The position numbers and the translations under genes are program-made. From Myxocyprinus asiaticus (Eukaryota > Chordata > Actinopteri > Cypriniformes > Catostomidae): a stretch of 64,000 nucleotides of DNA. The notes under the pieces are model-generated. The model did not search any database, was not told where the DNA came from, and saw nothing but the letters and a program-made list of their open reading frames with translations. Location: the NCBI RefSeq assembly GCF_019703515.2, contig NC_059365.1, forward strand, positions 39,074,001-39,138,000, given 5' to 3'. Of the stretch, positions 34,000 to 45,166 are shown piece by piece. How positions within the stretch are numbered: the stretch's first letter is position 1; each line of letters begins with the position of its first letter.

Positions 34000-34470
34000 A
34001 CGCGAACTGTACGAGTTGTTAAATATTAAATCGATTCGCACCAGCGTGTACCATCCTCAAACGGATGGCCTGGTGGAACGATTTAATAAAATCCTCAAAA
34101 ACATGATTCGTAAGCTCGTGCACGATGATGCTAGAAATTGGGATAAATGGCTCGACCCCCTGTTATTTGCAGTACGAGAGGTCCCGCAAGCCTCCACTGG
34201 CTTCTCCCCATTCGAGCTGCTGTATGGGCGACGCCCACGCGGTGTGCTCGATGTATTGCGAGAAGCCTGGGAGGAGGGACTTTCAAACAGTAAAAATGAA
34301 ATTCAGTACGTTCTTGATCTTAGAGCAAAACTCCACACTTTGGGACAGCTAACACAGGAGAATTTGCTCCAAGCTCAAGAATGACAGCGCCGACTGTATG
34401 ACAGAGGAACTCAGCTAAGGGAATTTGCACCGGGAGATAAAGTGCTTGTATTGCTTCCCACATCGAGCTC
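34000..34470 (+). pseudogene. Integrase C-terminal half
   Basis: It continues the integrase after the nested element. HPQTDGLVERFNKILKNM carries the third catalytic acid (Glu), then a GFSPFELLYGR block. TGA at 34,382-34,384 replaces what is probably an Arg codon (CGA decay). The frame continues beyond it (YDRGTQLREFAPGDKVLVLL) to about 34,475, where a deletion removes the integrase tail and the linker to RT. Confidence 0.85.
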
Positions 34471-34479
34471 TAAATTACT

Positions 34480-34952
34480 CTCTACCGGGACGTACAAACC
34501 TCATCCATTACCACATCGACACCGAGCCGGGGGTCGTGGTACGTAGCTGCCCCTATCGACTACCCGAACACAAGAAGAAAATCATTCGGGAAGAATTGGA
34601 TGCAATGCTTTATATGGGGGTAATAGAAGAATCCCACAGCGATTGGTCCAGCCCAGTTGTTCTAGTGCCTAAGAGTGACGGGTCTGTGCGATTCTGTGTG
34701 GATTATAGAAAAGTCAACACGATGTCTAAATTTGATGCGTATCCAATGCCTCGCGTTGATGAGTTGCTCGATCGGTTGGGCACTGCTCGTTTTTATTTGA
34801 CACTGGATTTGATGAAGGGTTATTGGCAGATCCCCTTGACACCAATTTCCCGTGAGAAAACCGCCTTCTCCACACCATTTGGATTACACCAATTTGTGAC
34901 ACCAAGTCATGGACCGAATCCTCAGACCGCATTCAGTTTACGACATATGTGA
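34480..34952 (+). pseudogene. Reverse transcriptase, missing the YxDD region
   Basis: In-frame RT motifs: CPYRLPEHKKKIIREELDAM, GVIEESHSDWSSPVVLVPKS, SVRFCVDYRKVN and LTLDLMKGYWQIPL (first catalytic Asp). After TPFGLHQFVT the sequence breaks into an unrelated 60-bp stretch. It then resumes at LRAVLRSLRRAGLTANPKK, so about 45 residues with the catalytic YxDD box are lost. RT would be inactive. Confidence 0.88.
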
Positions 34953-35713
34953 CATCTGAGGGCGGTTCTGAGATCGCTGCGCCGAGCGGGACTCACAGCG
35001 AACCCGAAGAAGTGCGCGATTGGACGGGTGGAGGTACGGTATCTGGGGTTCCACTTGGGCCACGGGCAGGTGCGTCCCCAAATTGACAAGACAGCGGCGA
35101 TTGCGACCTGCCCGAGACCAAAGACCAAAAAGGGGGTGAGACAGTTCCTGGGGCTGGCTGGCTATTATAGAAGGTTCGTACCTAATTATTCGGACATCAC
35201 CAGCCCGCTGACTGATCTCACTAAAAAGGGAGCTCCAGATCCGGTCCAGTGGACGCAGCAATGTCAACAGGCGTTCACGCAAGTTAAAGCTGCACTTTGC
35301 GGGGGGCCGCTTTTACACCACCTGACTTCTCTCTCCCTTTTGTTTTACAGACAGATGCTTCAGACAGGGGGCTGGGGGCCGTACTCTCGCAGGTGGTGGA
35401 GGGGGAGGAGCGCCCGGTGCTGTACATTAGCCGTAAGCTCTCGTTAAGGGAAACTAAGTACAGCACCGTGGAAAAGGAGTGTCTCGCCATCAAGTGGGCG
35501 GTCCTCACTCTCCGATACTACCTGCTGGGGCGGGCCTTCACCCTCTGCTCGGATCACGCCCCACTCCAGTGGCTCCACTGCATGAAAGATACTAATGCCC
35601 GGATCACCCGTTGGTATCTGGCTCTTCAGGCGTTTAAGTTCAAGGTGGTCCACAGACCGGGGGCGCAGATGGCTGTTGCCGACTTCCTTTCCAGGAATGG
35701 GGGGGAGTGGTAG
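34953..35713 (+). pseudogene. RT connection and RNase H domains
   Basis: It resumes with VEVRYLGFHLGHGQVRPQID, then GVRQFLGLAGYYRRFVPNYS (the RT thumb/connection) and an RNase H domain: LQTDASDRGLGAVLSQ, YSTVEKECLAIKWAV and the FTLCSDHAPLQWL block. A small frameshift near 35,310-35,330 (CCACCTGACTTC) separates the two parts. The C-terminus reads VADFLSRNGGEW, stop TAG at 35,711-35,713. A purine-rich tract (GGCGGTGGGGATA) then precedes the 3' LTR. Confidence 0.87.
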
Positions 35714-35756
35714 GCAGGCCGGATGCCGCCCCGGCCTGAGTCGGGCGGTGGGGATA

Positions 35757-36101
35757 TGTGGCAGCGCGGGCGTGGTCAAGCATCTCTCCGGAGAGAGAGA
35801 AAGCGGTAAGGGTGCTTACACCTGAGCTAAATTATGTCTAACACCTGTCTCTAATTTCAGTGAGCACGGGGAGAGCGGCATAAATAGACACCGCAAATAG
35901 AAGAGGGAGAGAGACTGGACACGACAGGCCCGAACCAGAGCAAAGATTTTTTATTACGAGTAATGAGAGTTTATTTTGTGAAGCAGTGTGTGATAGTGGT
36001 TTAACTTAGTGCTTAACGTGAGACTGTAAATTGTGCTGCAAAGAGGAAAAAATAAATCCTTACCTAAACAAGGAAAGCTGCTTCTCGCCTCCTCCTTTAC
36101 A
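35757..36101 (+). repeat. 3' LTR of the Gmr1-like Gypsy
   Basis: TGTGGCAGCGCGGGCGTGG to CTCCTCCTTTACA, followed by the CAGAC duplication. AATAAATCC lies about 50 bp before the end. Confidence 0.92.
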
Positions 36102-36108
36102 CAGACCT

Positions 36109-36337
36109 TTACACCAGAATCTACATCAACACCTAAATCTGTGGTCTATTGTTCTTTGTATACATGAAACCACTCATACAATACATTTTTCAGTTTTGAA
36201 TAGTTTTAAAATTAGTTTTAAAACTGAAAGAATTCAGTTTTCTTGTTAGTTAATTAAATAACTAGAATGCTGAAATGGGACATCTGCACCAACACAGATA
36301 GATTTAACAATGCAAACCACAATATAGACACACACAC

Positions 36338-36378
<41 letters not shown>

Positions 36379-36930
36379 ACTGCAGGTGTGTGTGTGTGTG
36401 TGTGAGAAAGAGAGAGAGAAAGAGAGAGAGAGTGACTGCACTGGTTGATCTACTTCTACATCTAAATATGGCCATAGAAAACTACAGTTTGATGACCTAC
36501 AAAGATATGATAATATATAACACATATAATACCTTACAGTGACACAACAACTTTATGAATGTTTATTATTAGTACCAACCCTTCATTTTGATATGATAAT
36601 ACAGTATAAAGTTATGAAGACTTGATGCTACATTTTGTCCATTGCTTTAAATGCTGATATGATTCAAACCAAAAACCTTTTTTTATTTTATCATTATGTT
36701 TTTTAAGGAGATCAATGGCTAGAGAGGTCAGTCTTTTAATAAAAAAAAAAATAAAATTGTACCTGAATTTTTACATTATATTCTTGAAGCTTTTCAAAAC
36801 TAAAATATCAGACAGGCCACTGAGAAAGTTAAGAGATGGTGCTTAAACTTACCTTAAATTTCCTTTGATGGTACTGTAATTAGAAAACAGACGTTTAATC
36901 TCTCTTCCGTACTCTCACCACTCTCTGTCA

Positions 36931-36975
<45 letters not shown>

Positions 36976-38101
36976 GTCTCTCTTTGATCTGTCTGTCTTT
37001 TCTAACGCCTCTCATTCTTCATGACTTTCTTTCTTTGTCTGGCAAGTTTCACTTTCATTTTTGGAAGACGTGTTTGTCCTACTGACAATGATGTCTTTGG
37101 AAACGCCTGATGTTCTGCTGGTTGCATTGGTGCTTAAAGACACAAATCTGTATAAATGTTGCCTTCTAAATGCCTAAATGTGACTAGTATAGTACAGAGT
37201 ATAGAACATGTTTGTAGATAAGTATATACTGTATATAGGGAAGTATATACAGTGGGGACCACACAGAAAATCTGAAAGATTCTTAGTTTAACTTTGAAGT
37301 AGTTTTAGGTAGGGCTGGGTATTGATACAGATTTCCCAAATCGATTCTGATTCATGTTGGTATATTTCCATTATAATGTCCATTTTGCATTTTGCAGTCA
37401 TATGGTCATGTAACAATGTGTTTACACAATGTAACAACCTGTTACAACTTGCCCCGCCTATGGAGCACATTGCAACATTTCACTTTACTTCTTTCCAGCT
37501 AGATTATGAAAAAAGTAGACACTGTATTCATGAAACCAGACCACATATTTGTACCAGACATTTGTCAAATTAATATGTAAAAAAAAATAATAATAATACT
37601 TTGAACCACAAGTGCATTTACAAAAACTTGAGAAAACCAAAAAGTGTTCGTTTGTTCCTCGCTGTACATTTGTCTGCTAAATATGCTTTCTATAGGCCCA
37701 TGCATACGTCATGTCCTTGTATATTTTATGGTCTCTGTTAAATCTTGTGTGGCAACAAAGGACAGTCACGGTGGGCATGATTTTGATACACGTTGGAGTA
37801 TAAAAAGGGAATTATGTGTTATATTTATTTAGAATTATGTCTTCATAGTCCTGGGGCAGTGCAGGTAGGATTGTGAAAAACTTCTTTGTCAGCTGACATT
37901 TCTTTCCCAATCACACTGATGTACTGAGTATAATTTGTGTATGTACATTTAATATCTTTATATGATGATGTCAAAATTAAAATTTTCAATCATTAAAAAT
38001 GACTTTTCAATGCCCCTTTAACTTCTAGAAATATTTTTAGGAAGTGAAACATTTCTTCCACCATGCAATATAGCAGTAGCAGCATTATTAAATGGCGGCA
38101 T
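36109..38101. other. Spacer with microsatellites, no gene seen
   Basis: A (CA)n run at 36,328-36,373 is followed by ACTGCAGG and (TG)n at 36,387-36,404, then a GA-rich stretch. (CT)n occurs at 36,936-36,962. An ACAGTGGGGACCACACAGAAA word near 37,249 resembles a Tc1-type end. No ORF or splice pattern suggests a host exon. Confidence 0.5.
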
Positions 38102-38425
38102 TAAAGGGATATTCCACCCAATAATGAAAATTCTCTCATATTTTACACATCCCTATGCCTTCTGTAACTTGATGACCGACTTTCTTCTGGAGGACAAAAA
38201 CAAAGATATACTGAAGAATGTATAATATAAGGTGTTTTTGTCCATTCAATGTAAGTCAGTGGGGTCCAAATATTTCAAGCTCCAAAAAGGGCATAAATGC
38301 AGCATAAACGTAATCTATACAATTTGAGTGGTTTAATCCACTCAATCTTATTAAGCAATACGATCGCGTTGGGTGAGAAACATAAAAATGTAAGCCCTTA
38401 TTCACTATACAGTAAATCTTGTGTC
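38102..38425. repeat. Half of a palindromic MITE
   Basis: It begins TTAAAGGGATATTCCACCC and continues with AGTCAGTGGGGTCC, GCATAAATGCAGCATAAACG and GTTGGGTGAGAAACAT, matching the left arm of the 17,124-17,854 element. The second arm is absent. Confidence 0.65.
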
Positions 38426-38574
38426 AAGCACATGGAAGGGTGTGAATAAGTCATCAAAACCATCAAAATAGAACTATAAATGTATTAAAATAGAATTATG
38501 AAAAAATTTAATTGCTTGTTTTAATTATTTGTGATAACAATGTTAAAATGTTGTAAAAGTAATTCTATTTATAG

Positions 38575-38576
<2 letters not shown>

Positions 38577-38637
<61 letters not shown>
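38577..38637. repeat. (TA)n microsatellite
   Basis: About 30 uninterrupted TA units. Confidence 0.97.
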
Positions 38638-38641
<4 letters not shown>

Positions 38642-39264
38642 GGGTACTTTAGGTGAATAATTCAACTTTACAAACTTTTAGTTCAGCTGAAAAAAGGCAG
38701 GGAGCCCCTTCTTCAGAAGACATCTTCCCTAGCTGATAAATGAAAAAGTCTTCTTGTTGGTTGTTTGTTAAGAAAGTATCTACAAAGAATATCATTGTAA
38801 AGGTTACTATACAGTGGACAGAATTTTTTAATAAACAATGCACAGAAGATGCTGAATCACAGAAATGTTAGAGCCCCTGTGTGCTTATGAAACTATATAT
38901 CAGTGTTTTTTCTTTCGCTTTCAATGAGGGAATCACTATCTTCCTCCCTATGGAAATAAAGAAGATAAAATTGAGCATGTTTGGTTGTCTTGTAGTATTC
39001 CAAACTCCAGTTTCTTCAGGTGTTTTCAAAGCAGCAATCTCTTTGAGACAACACAATATTGTATACATCCTGTACTGTGGATACTTGTCCACATTTTTTG
39101 AAAACTTCTGCACTTGTGAGACACTGATGCAAACTGATACCAACACAATTAAACAAAGAAGAGGCACTGTGTGTTAATGTGTTGCTTATCATAACTGGGT
39201 GAATCATACAAAACCTGTCTAAAACATATCCTATTAACGCAAGCCCTTTCAATATTTAATCGTG

Positions 39265-39520
39265 CAGAATGTGATTTTTCAATGTCAACAATTACATTTT
39301 CAGTAGTTAAAATGCTAATTCTTGACATCAGCAAATGGAAATACTACTAGTGAAAGTGCAAATTTTTTATATGAGTTATTATATTTGCAATAGTCAAAAT
39401 GTTAATTCTTCATATAAAAAATTATACAGTTACTCACAGAAAAACACATTCAATTTCAACAAGTTAAAAACAATTCTTGATATCTGTAGCTGCATTATCA
39501 CTACTAAAATTTTGCATTGA
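39265..39520. repeat. Degenerate ACTAGT/GATATC repeat array, site 1
   Basis: Recurring AATTCTTGACATCAG, TACTACTAGTGAAA, GTTAATTCTTCATAT and AATTCTTGATATCTG words, spaced by about 35-60 bp. Related to the arrays at 57,090-57,245 and 59,130-60,062. Confidence 0.6.
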
Positions 39521-39544
39521 TTTGTCATTCACTCTTATTGGAAA

Positions 39545-39800
39545 TGCTATTACAGTTCCCTTTCAAGTTGGTCACTCAAGTTGGTGACGCCATGTCAGTA
39601 GCTGACACTGTGGGAGCTCCTCCTAGGGGCAGTAACCTTGAAACCCTATTATGCAAATATGATAGGCTAGTGGTGCTTAGCACCCTATGCTTGGGTCATC
39701 GCAGGCATATAAACTGGAGCCCAGCAACACACCATCAGAATTTTCCTCTTTCAGGGTCATGCAGACATCTCTCATTCGCTGGAACCATAAACCAACACTT
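39545..39800 (+). repeat. DIRS-like terminal repeat fragment
   Basis: GTGGGAGCTCCTCCTAGGGG, then CCTTGAAACCCTATTATGCA, a GCATATAAACTGGAGC TATA-type region and ACCATCAGAATTTTCCTCTTTC. The TATA to CATCAGAATTTTC order matches the left repeat of DIRS B (TATATAAG to TCGTCAGAATTTTCTTCC). Part of it reappears inverted at 53,515-53,620. No gag follows directly. Confidence 0.55.
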
Positions 39801-41334
39801 TGCTATTGGGCAATTTCAGCGTTACGGACATGACATATGCAGGGAAATCTTCAAATTTAACATCACATATAAAGTACTCAAATATCAGTATATCAAACCA
39901 TTTGAATGAATAATCATAGACACCAGTAGATAAAGTCTACATCAGAAAAGGTTCAGTCTAAACACGTTTTCTTCCATTTTAAATCTGGAAATAAACTTGC
40001 ATTACGGACGTGACTAAAATAGAGTTTTTGGGAGACCACACACTTTGTAAAAACTCTGTGAATTGAAAAGCACAATCCTGAAATAATAATAGCTACATAA
40101 TGTAGGAGGGTTGGCACTCCTAAAAACATGGAATATTTAATTTTGATTAATCGTTGTTTTCATATAAATTGGGAAAACTCATCGCTGTTAATGTGACATC
40201 TCTTCATTACGGACATGACAGTTGTGAAAGCATTACTTACACGAAGAGGTGAAAAAAATAGAAAACGCCAACACTTGTAGACATATATCTGAGACATCTG
40301 TACATCCAAGGCTGCATAATGTACTGTAATAAAACTGAAATCGCGATATGGCACGAATACCAAGTCGCAAAAGGCTGCGTATTAAAGTCTGCATTGACTG
40401 CTTCAGACAGCGCTGCGTGAGCGGTTCCTTGGCGGCAGTACAGTATAAGCAGAACATGCAGAGTAGCACAGCAATATTAGATTATGCTTATCATATTACA
40501 ATTCAAATCGCTAAGTTTGTCAAAATGGTCCCTTCCCAAATGCTAGCTATAAATGCAGGAGCTTGAAACAAGTCATAAATCAAAGCAATAGTCAGTGATC
40601 TGTCAGAATCATCATAGTAAAGAGCGAGCGGAGGGTGTTTGAGATTCTCTCATTGACATTCATATGATTTGATATGAAGCGTCTATAACGGTTAAGTCTG
40701 TAATGCATATTTATAAGTGTTTCAAGTACTGAAGGTACTGTTTATCATACTTTACATCAACAAAAGTTAGCTTTGTACAGAAAGTATCAACTTATTTAAA
40801 TGAATATTGCTTGAGTGATATAAACGTAACTTCTAAATCATTACAGACATGACACAATGCTGAAACACAGCGACATCATAAATGTGGCTCTTATAATTTA
40901 AAAAAGCACTGTTATGACTAAGTAAATGTGCATATTTTTCAGATAATTCCTTGTCTCTCTGGAAAATGATATTTGTTAACATAAAGTGAAAATAAATAGT
41001 ACTTCGATCCCTCTTTTGCAATTATAAAATATGGCTCTTTGAAAATGTTGTTTTAGAAATGGTGCACTCTCTTGTGAGGCAGATAAACTATGCTATTTTT
41101 TTCTAAAAACAAAATCCATCATATCACTATAATACAGTAAAATATAGATAAATGAACAATTTAAAAGGGGTTTTGTGCCATTGCTTAAAACTTTCTTTTT
41201 CCATGGTATGGTTGACATTTTCATGGAATTACTCTGTTCTAATTTGCTCTTGGTCAATGAGGAAAACTCCTTCTCCCTGCGTGCTCCAGCAAAAAAGTTT
41301 ATCTTTAAAACGCTTCCATGATTGCAAGTTTGTT
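39801..41334. other. Spacer with a recurring ATTACGGACATGAC word
   Basis: ACGGACATGAC-type words occur near 39,823, 39,999, 40,204 and 40,841 (the last as ACAGACATGAC). An inverted GTCTGTAATGC lies near 40,695. No exon is recognised. A 14-bp word repeated over 1 kb suggests a decayed mobile element. Confidence 0.45.
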
Positions 41335-41563
41335 TACATTGTGTTTCGTTTTTTTTTATGATTAACATTTTTATTAAAACACAGAAAAACAAAACATAAA
41401 TACACAAAATCAACTTTTAACACCCACTACCACCCTCCTCCTCCCCATCCCCAACCCCACCCCAAACCTCAACAAACACCCCTGTGGTCATGCATGAACA
41501 CAGATAAAAGAAAACAAAACCAAACAACTAATAAAGAAGAATATATATTGTGATATATATAAA

Positions 41564-41568
<5 letters not shown>

Positions 41569-41660
<92 letters not shown>
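41569..41660. repeat. (CA)n-(TA)n compound microsatellite
   Basis: About 21 CA units followed directly by about 24 TA units, inside the 3' part of LINE copy 2. Confidence 0.96.
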
Positions 41661-41662
<2 letters not shown>

Positions 41663-41691
41663 ACACATTGACAATTACCCCTCTCTCTCCA

Positions 41692-42801
41692 CTATTCCAC
41701 CCAAGAACCCTCCAAGAACACTAAGTATCCACCCAATTTCCCAACAAACAAATCCAAAGACCCTTCTTCTAAGGCCACCACTCTCCCCATCTCCAAGCAC
41801 CACTCCTGAAATGGGGGTGCTCCAACCGACTTCCAACCCCTCAAATTCACCTGTCTGGCGACAATAAAACTGGTTGGGACCCAATCCTCCACATGTTTAT
41901 TCCCCACATTGATGACCACACCATCTCCCAGAATACAGAGTCTGGGGCAAAATGAAACCCGAGTACCCAAGACGTCACATACAATATTCTGAACCCTCAA
42001 CCAAAACCCTTGGTTCATAACGCACCCCCAAAAAACATGGGTTGTGTCTTCATCCTCCGATTGGCATCGCCAGCGGGTGGGTGTGTCTTTAAGACCAAGC
42101 CTATACAATCTAGAGGGGGTCCAATAGAATCTATGAAAAATCTTGAATTGCATAAGGCGAACCCTTGAATGTCTAGGTACAGACTTGGCATTTTTTAGAA
42201 TCCTAGCCCACTCTCCCTCCTCCAATACCAAGTTTAAATCTTTCTCCCATAATCTCTCAATAGAAGTTAGAGCTCCATCCCCCAGACCCTGAATTAGCAG
42301 GGAGTAATACACTGATGCCTCATGACCTTTTCCAAAAGCAGTAATCAGCTCTCCCAGAGTATTTTCTGCTTTAGGGGTGTGTATGCTACTCCCAAAAACA
42401 ATACAGAGCAGGTGGCGCAGCTGTAAATACCTATAGAACTGAGATCTGTGAATCCCAAAATGTTGAACCAAATTTTCAAATGATCTCAACACTCCACTCT
42501 CATATAAGACACAGAGTGTAGTAACCCCCCTCACAATCCACCTTGACCAGCAGAAAGGGGACTTATCAATACATAATTTTGGGTTCAGCCATATGCTTGA
42601 GACAACATTAAAATAAATGTTCGAATTAAACTCTCTGGACACTTTTATCCATACCGAGTGCAAATGCGAGATAACGGGGTTTAACTTAACTTCTCCGATT
42701 AGTTTGATAGAAAGTCTTTGCAATGGCGAAATAGGGGCAAGAACTGCCTGTTCAATACAAAACCAGGGAGGTGCTCTCTCAGGTGGAAGTGACCAGTTAG
42801 C
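41692..42801 (-). pseudogene. L1-like ORF2 C-terminal region, copy 2
   Basis: A long open stretch of about 370 codons, the best-preserved part of this LINE. Blocks include SLPPERAPPWFCIEQAV, ISPLQRLSIKL, RWIVRGVTTL and FKIFHRFYWTPSRLYRLG. A CxxC..H....C motif (CRWRCQ-type through TTHVFWGCV) is probably a nucleic-acid-binding knuckle. The upstream ATG now in frame comes from the inserted SINE and is not the native start. Upstream RT is separated by the SINE and frameshifts. Confidence 0.82.
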
Positions 42802-42806
42802 CAAAT

Positions 42807-43322
42807 TGTCCGCAGCCATATCACCCTGTAGCTAAGCAGGGCTAAACCTGGTCAGTACCATGGATGAGAAACCTCCTGCGAAAACTAAGGTTGCTGCTGG
42901 AAGAGATATTAGGGAGTCTAGCAGGGGGTGCTCACCCTGCGGACTGTGTAGGTCCTAATGCCCCAGTATAGTGATGGGGACACTATACTGTAAAAAGGCA
43001 CCATCCTTCGGATGAGACATTAAACCGAGGTCCTGACTCTCCATGGTCATTAAAAATCTAGCCAAATTCTCCCCCAATGCCCTTATCAATCATGGCTTCC
43101 TAATAATCCCCATCCATTAATTGGCTCTATCACTCCACTCTCTCTTCTCCACCAATAGCTGGTGTGTGGTGAGCGTACTGGTGCACTATGGCTGCCGTCG
43201 CATCATCCAGGTGAATGTTGCACACTGGTGGTGGTTGAGGAGAGTCCCCTGTTCACTGTGTAAAAAGCTTTGAGCGTAGTGTCAGAAAAGCGCTATATAA
43301 ATGTAATGTTCATTCATTCATT
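42807..43322 (+). mobile_element. 5S rRNA-derived SINE (SINE3-type)
   Basis: The head, GTCCGCAGCCATATCACCCTG, then TAGCTAAGCAGGG and CCTGGTCAGTACC..GGATGAGAAACCTCCTG, follows the 5S rRNA gene with its internal box A and box C regions. About 40 bp of 5S are missing between CACCCTG and AGCTAAGC. The tail ends AAGCGCTATATAAATGTAATG, then (TTCA)n. CAAAT is repeated on both sides (42,802-42,806; 43,323-43,327), and LINE copy 1 shows the uninterrupted site. It would be transcribed by RNA polymerase III and mobilised by a LINE. Confidence 0.9.
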
Positions 43323-43339
43323 CAAATATCTGAGACCAA

Positions 43340-44995
43340 ATGCATAATAATAAAACAAAATCTTGGGTAGGCATAGCCCACCTTTGTCAATCGGTCTATG
43401 TAAATTATTAAAATGTAATCTAGGATGCTTACTATTCCAAATGAAGGACATTGCTATGCTATCAAATTGCTTAAAGTAAGAGAGGGGGACATCTATAAGG
43501 AGAGATTGTAACAGGTTGTTATATTTTGGAATACAATTAATTTTGATAACATTAACCTTCCCAATCATAGATAAATGTAATGAAGCCCACCTGCCCACAT
43601 CGCTCAAAAACCTTTTAATTAAGGGATCAAAAATCAGATAAATTTGTTGGGAATAAAATGCCCAAATACTTACTTCCCTCTTTGGGCCACTGGAAGGCAC
43701 CCGGCTGGAAAGCCGTTACTGGGCAGTATGCTGTCAGAGCCAGAGCTTTGGATTTAAACCAATTAACTCCTGAGAACTTAGAAAAGGAATTAATAATTCT
43801 GTGGAGGCGAGGCATAGATCTAGTAAGGTCGGAGACAAATAATAAAATATCATCTGCGTAAAGCAAAAGCTTATGCACCACACCTCCGCCATCACCCCTG
43901 GAAAATCATCCTCCTTTCTTATCGTGGCTGCTGATGGTTCCAGAGCAAGACAGAACAATAATGGGGAAAGAGTGCCGGGTGCCCCTATCCAGAGTAAAAT
44001 AATCTGAAATTAATTCATTTGTTTGTACCGTCACTACCGGGTGTCTATAAAATAACTTAATCCATCCAATAAAAGTATCCGAACTCGTATATTTCCAAAA
44101 TCTTAAAAAGATAATCCCATTCTACCATATCAAATGCATTTTCAGTGTCAAGTGAGATGGAATCGACCGGAGTCTGATCATTCGCCACTGACCACATGAT
44201 ATTGATGAAACACCTAATGTTATCAGAAGAGCTGCGACCCCGAATAAACCCCACCTGATCTATATGAATAAGAGATGTCATAACTTTATTTAATAGGTTA
44301 GCCAAAATTTTTGACAATATTTCAATGTCTACCTGGATCAGGGAAATTGGATGATCACTCTTATACTCGCTTGGATCTTTGTCTTTTTTAAGAATCAGAC
44401 TGATCCGGGCTTGTGTCATGGTTGGCAGAAGTTTTCCATTCTATAATGATTCTGTATAAACTTCTAACAAAAGTGGAACCAGTTCTGTAGCATAAAATCA
44501 AAAAAATTCTGCAGCAAAGCTGTCTGGCCTCGGAGCCTTGCCTGTAGGCAAGGCCTTAATTACCTCGCCCAGCTCCTCCAAGGTTATCTCAGAATTAAGA
44601 TAATTTTTTTGTTCAGTCGTCAGTTTAGGAAGTTCTAATTGTTCCACAAACTTATATCCTCATCTGTAGATGAAGACGTGGAACTATAGAGATCAAGATA
44701 GAATTCTTTAAAAGCATTATTAATATCAATGGCCGAGGTAAAAATTTCACCATCAGCAGATTTCACTGAGGGAATGGTAGAAAAAGACACTCTCTACATT
44801 ATATATCTAGCCTAAAGCTTCCCTGCTTTGTCCCCTGACTCAAAGTATGACTGTCTTGCCCTGAATAAACAAAACTCCACCTTCTGCTTCAAAATAGTAT
44901 TATATCTGTATTTCAATCAGGTCAACTCTCTGAGGCCATTAGATGACATTCGGCCCTTCAGCTCTGCCTCGGCACTTTGGATTTTTTGATGAATG
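43340..44995 (-). pseudogene. L1-like ORF2 reverse transcriptase region, copy 2
   Basis: Decayed frames hold ARISLILKKDKDP, SKILANLLNKVMTSLIH, QVGFIRGRSSSDNIRCF and MVEWDYLFKILEIY. The catalytic box YADDILLF lies at about 43,860-43,837, followed by the FSGVNWFKSKA block. Compared with copy 1, the approximately 100 bp between the GTRQG region and YADD are present. Multiple frameshifts and stops make it inactive. Confidence 0.82.
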
Positions 44996-45166
44996 AGGCA
45001 TACTGTATGATCCGACCCCTAAGAACTGCCTTAAGTGCCTCCCAAGCCACACCCACAGAGGATACTGAGGACCAGTTAGTCTCCATATAAACATTGATTT
45101 CAGCCTTTAACATTTGATGGAAATCAGGATTTTGCAAAAGGGATACATTAAAGCGCCAACTATATA

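Larger units (their letters stand above)
29663..36101 (+). mobile_element. Gmr1-like Gypsy (Ty3-type) retrotransposon with nested insertion
   Basis: A complete insertion: LTRs at 29,663-30,009 and 35,757-36,101 (TGTGG...TTACA), flanked by CAGAC at 29,658-29,662 and 36,102-36,106. By eye the LTRs differ by 8 substitutions and one 2-bp indel (about 2-3%), so insertion is fairly recent. Gene order is gag, protease, integrase, reverse transcriptase, RNase H. Integrase before RT is unusual for Ty3/gypsy and characteristic of Gmr1-like elements. Copy B of the 1.83-kb element splits the integrase. Stops and two deletions in pol make it inactive. Confidence 0.92.

Noticed and set aside
36254..36542. 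Pairs of overlapping ORFs on both strands
   Set aside because: Translations are runs of His-Thr or Val-Cys from CA/TG microsatellites.
42797..42819. ATG at 42,819 as native start of the LINE ORF
   Set aside because: The codon belongs to the inserted SINE, so the 375-codon ORF start is artificial.
42797..43000. A functional 5S rRNA gene
   Set aside because: About 40 bp of 5S are missing, and the sequence continues into a SINE body and TTCA tail with a flanking duplication.
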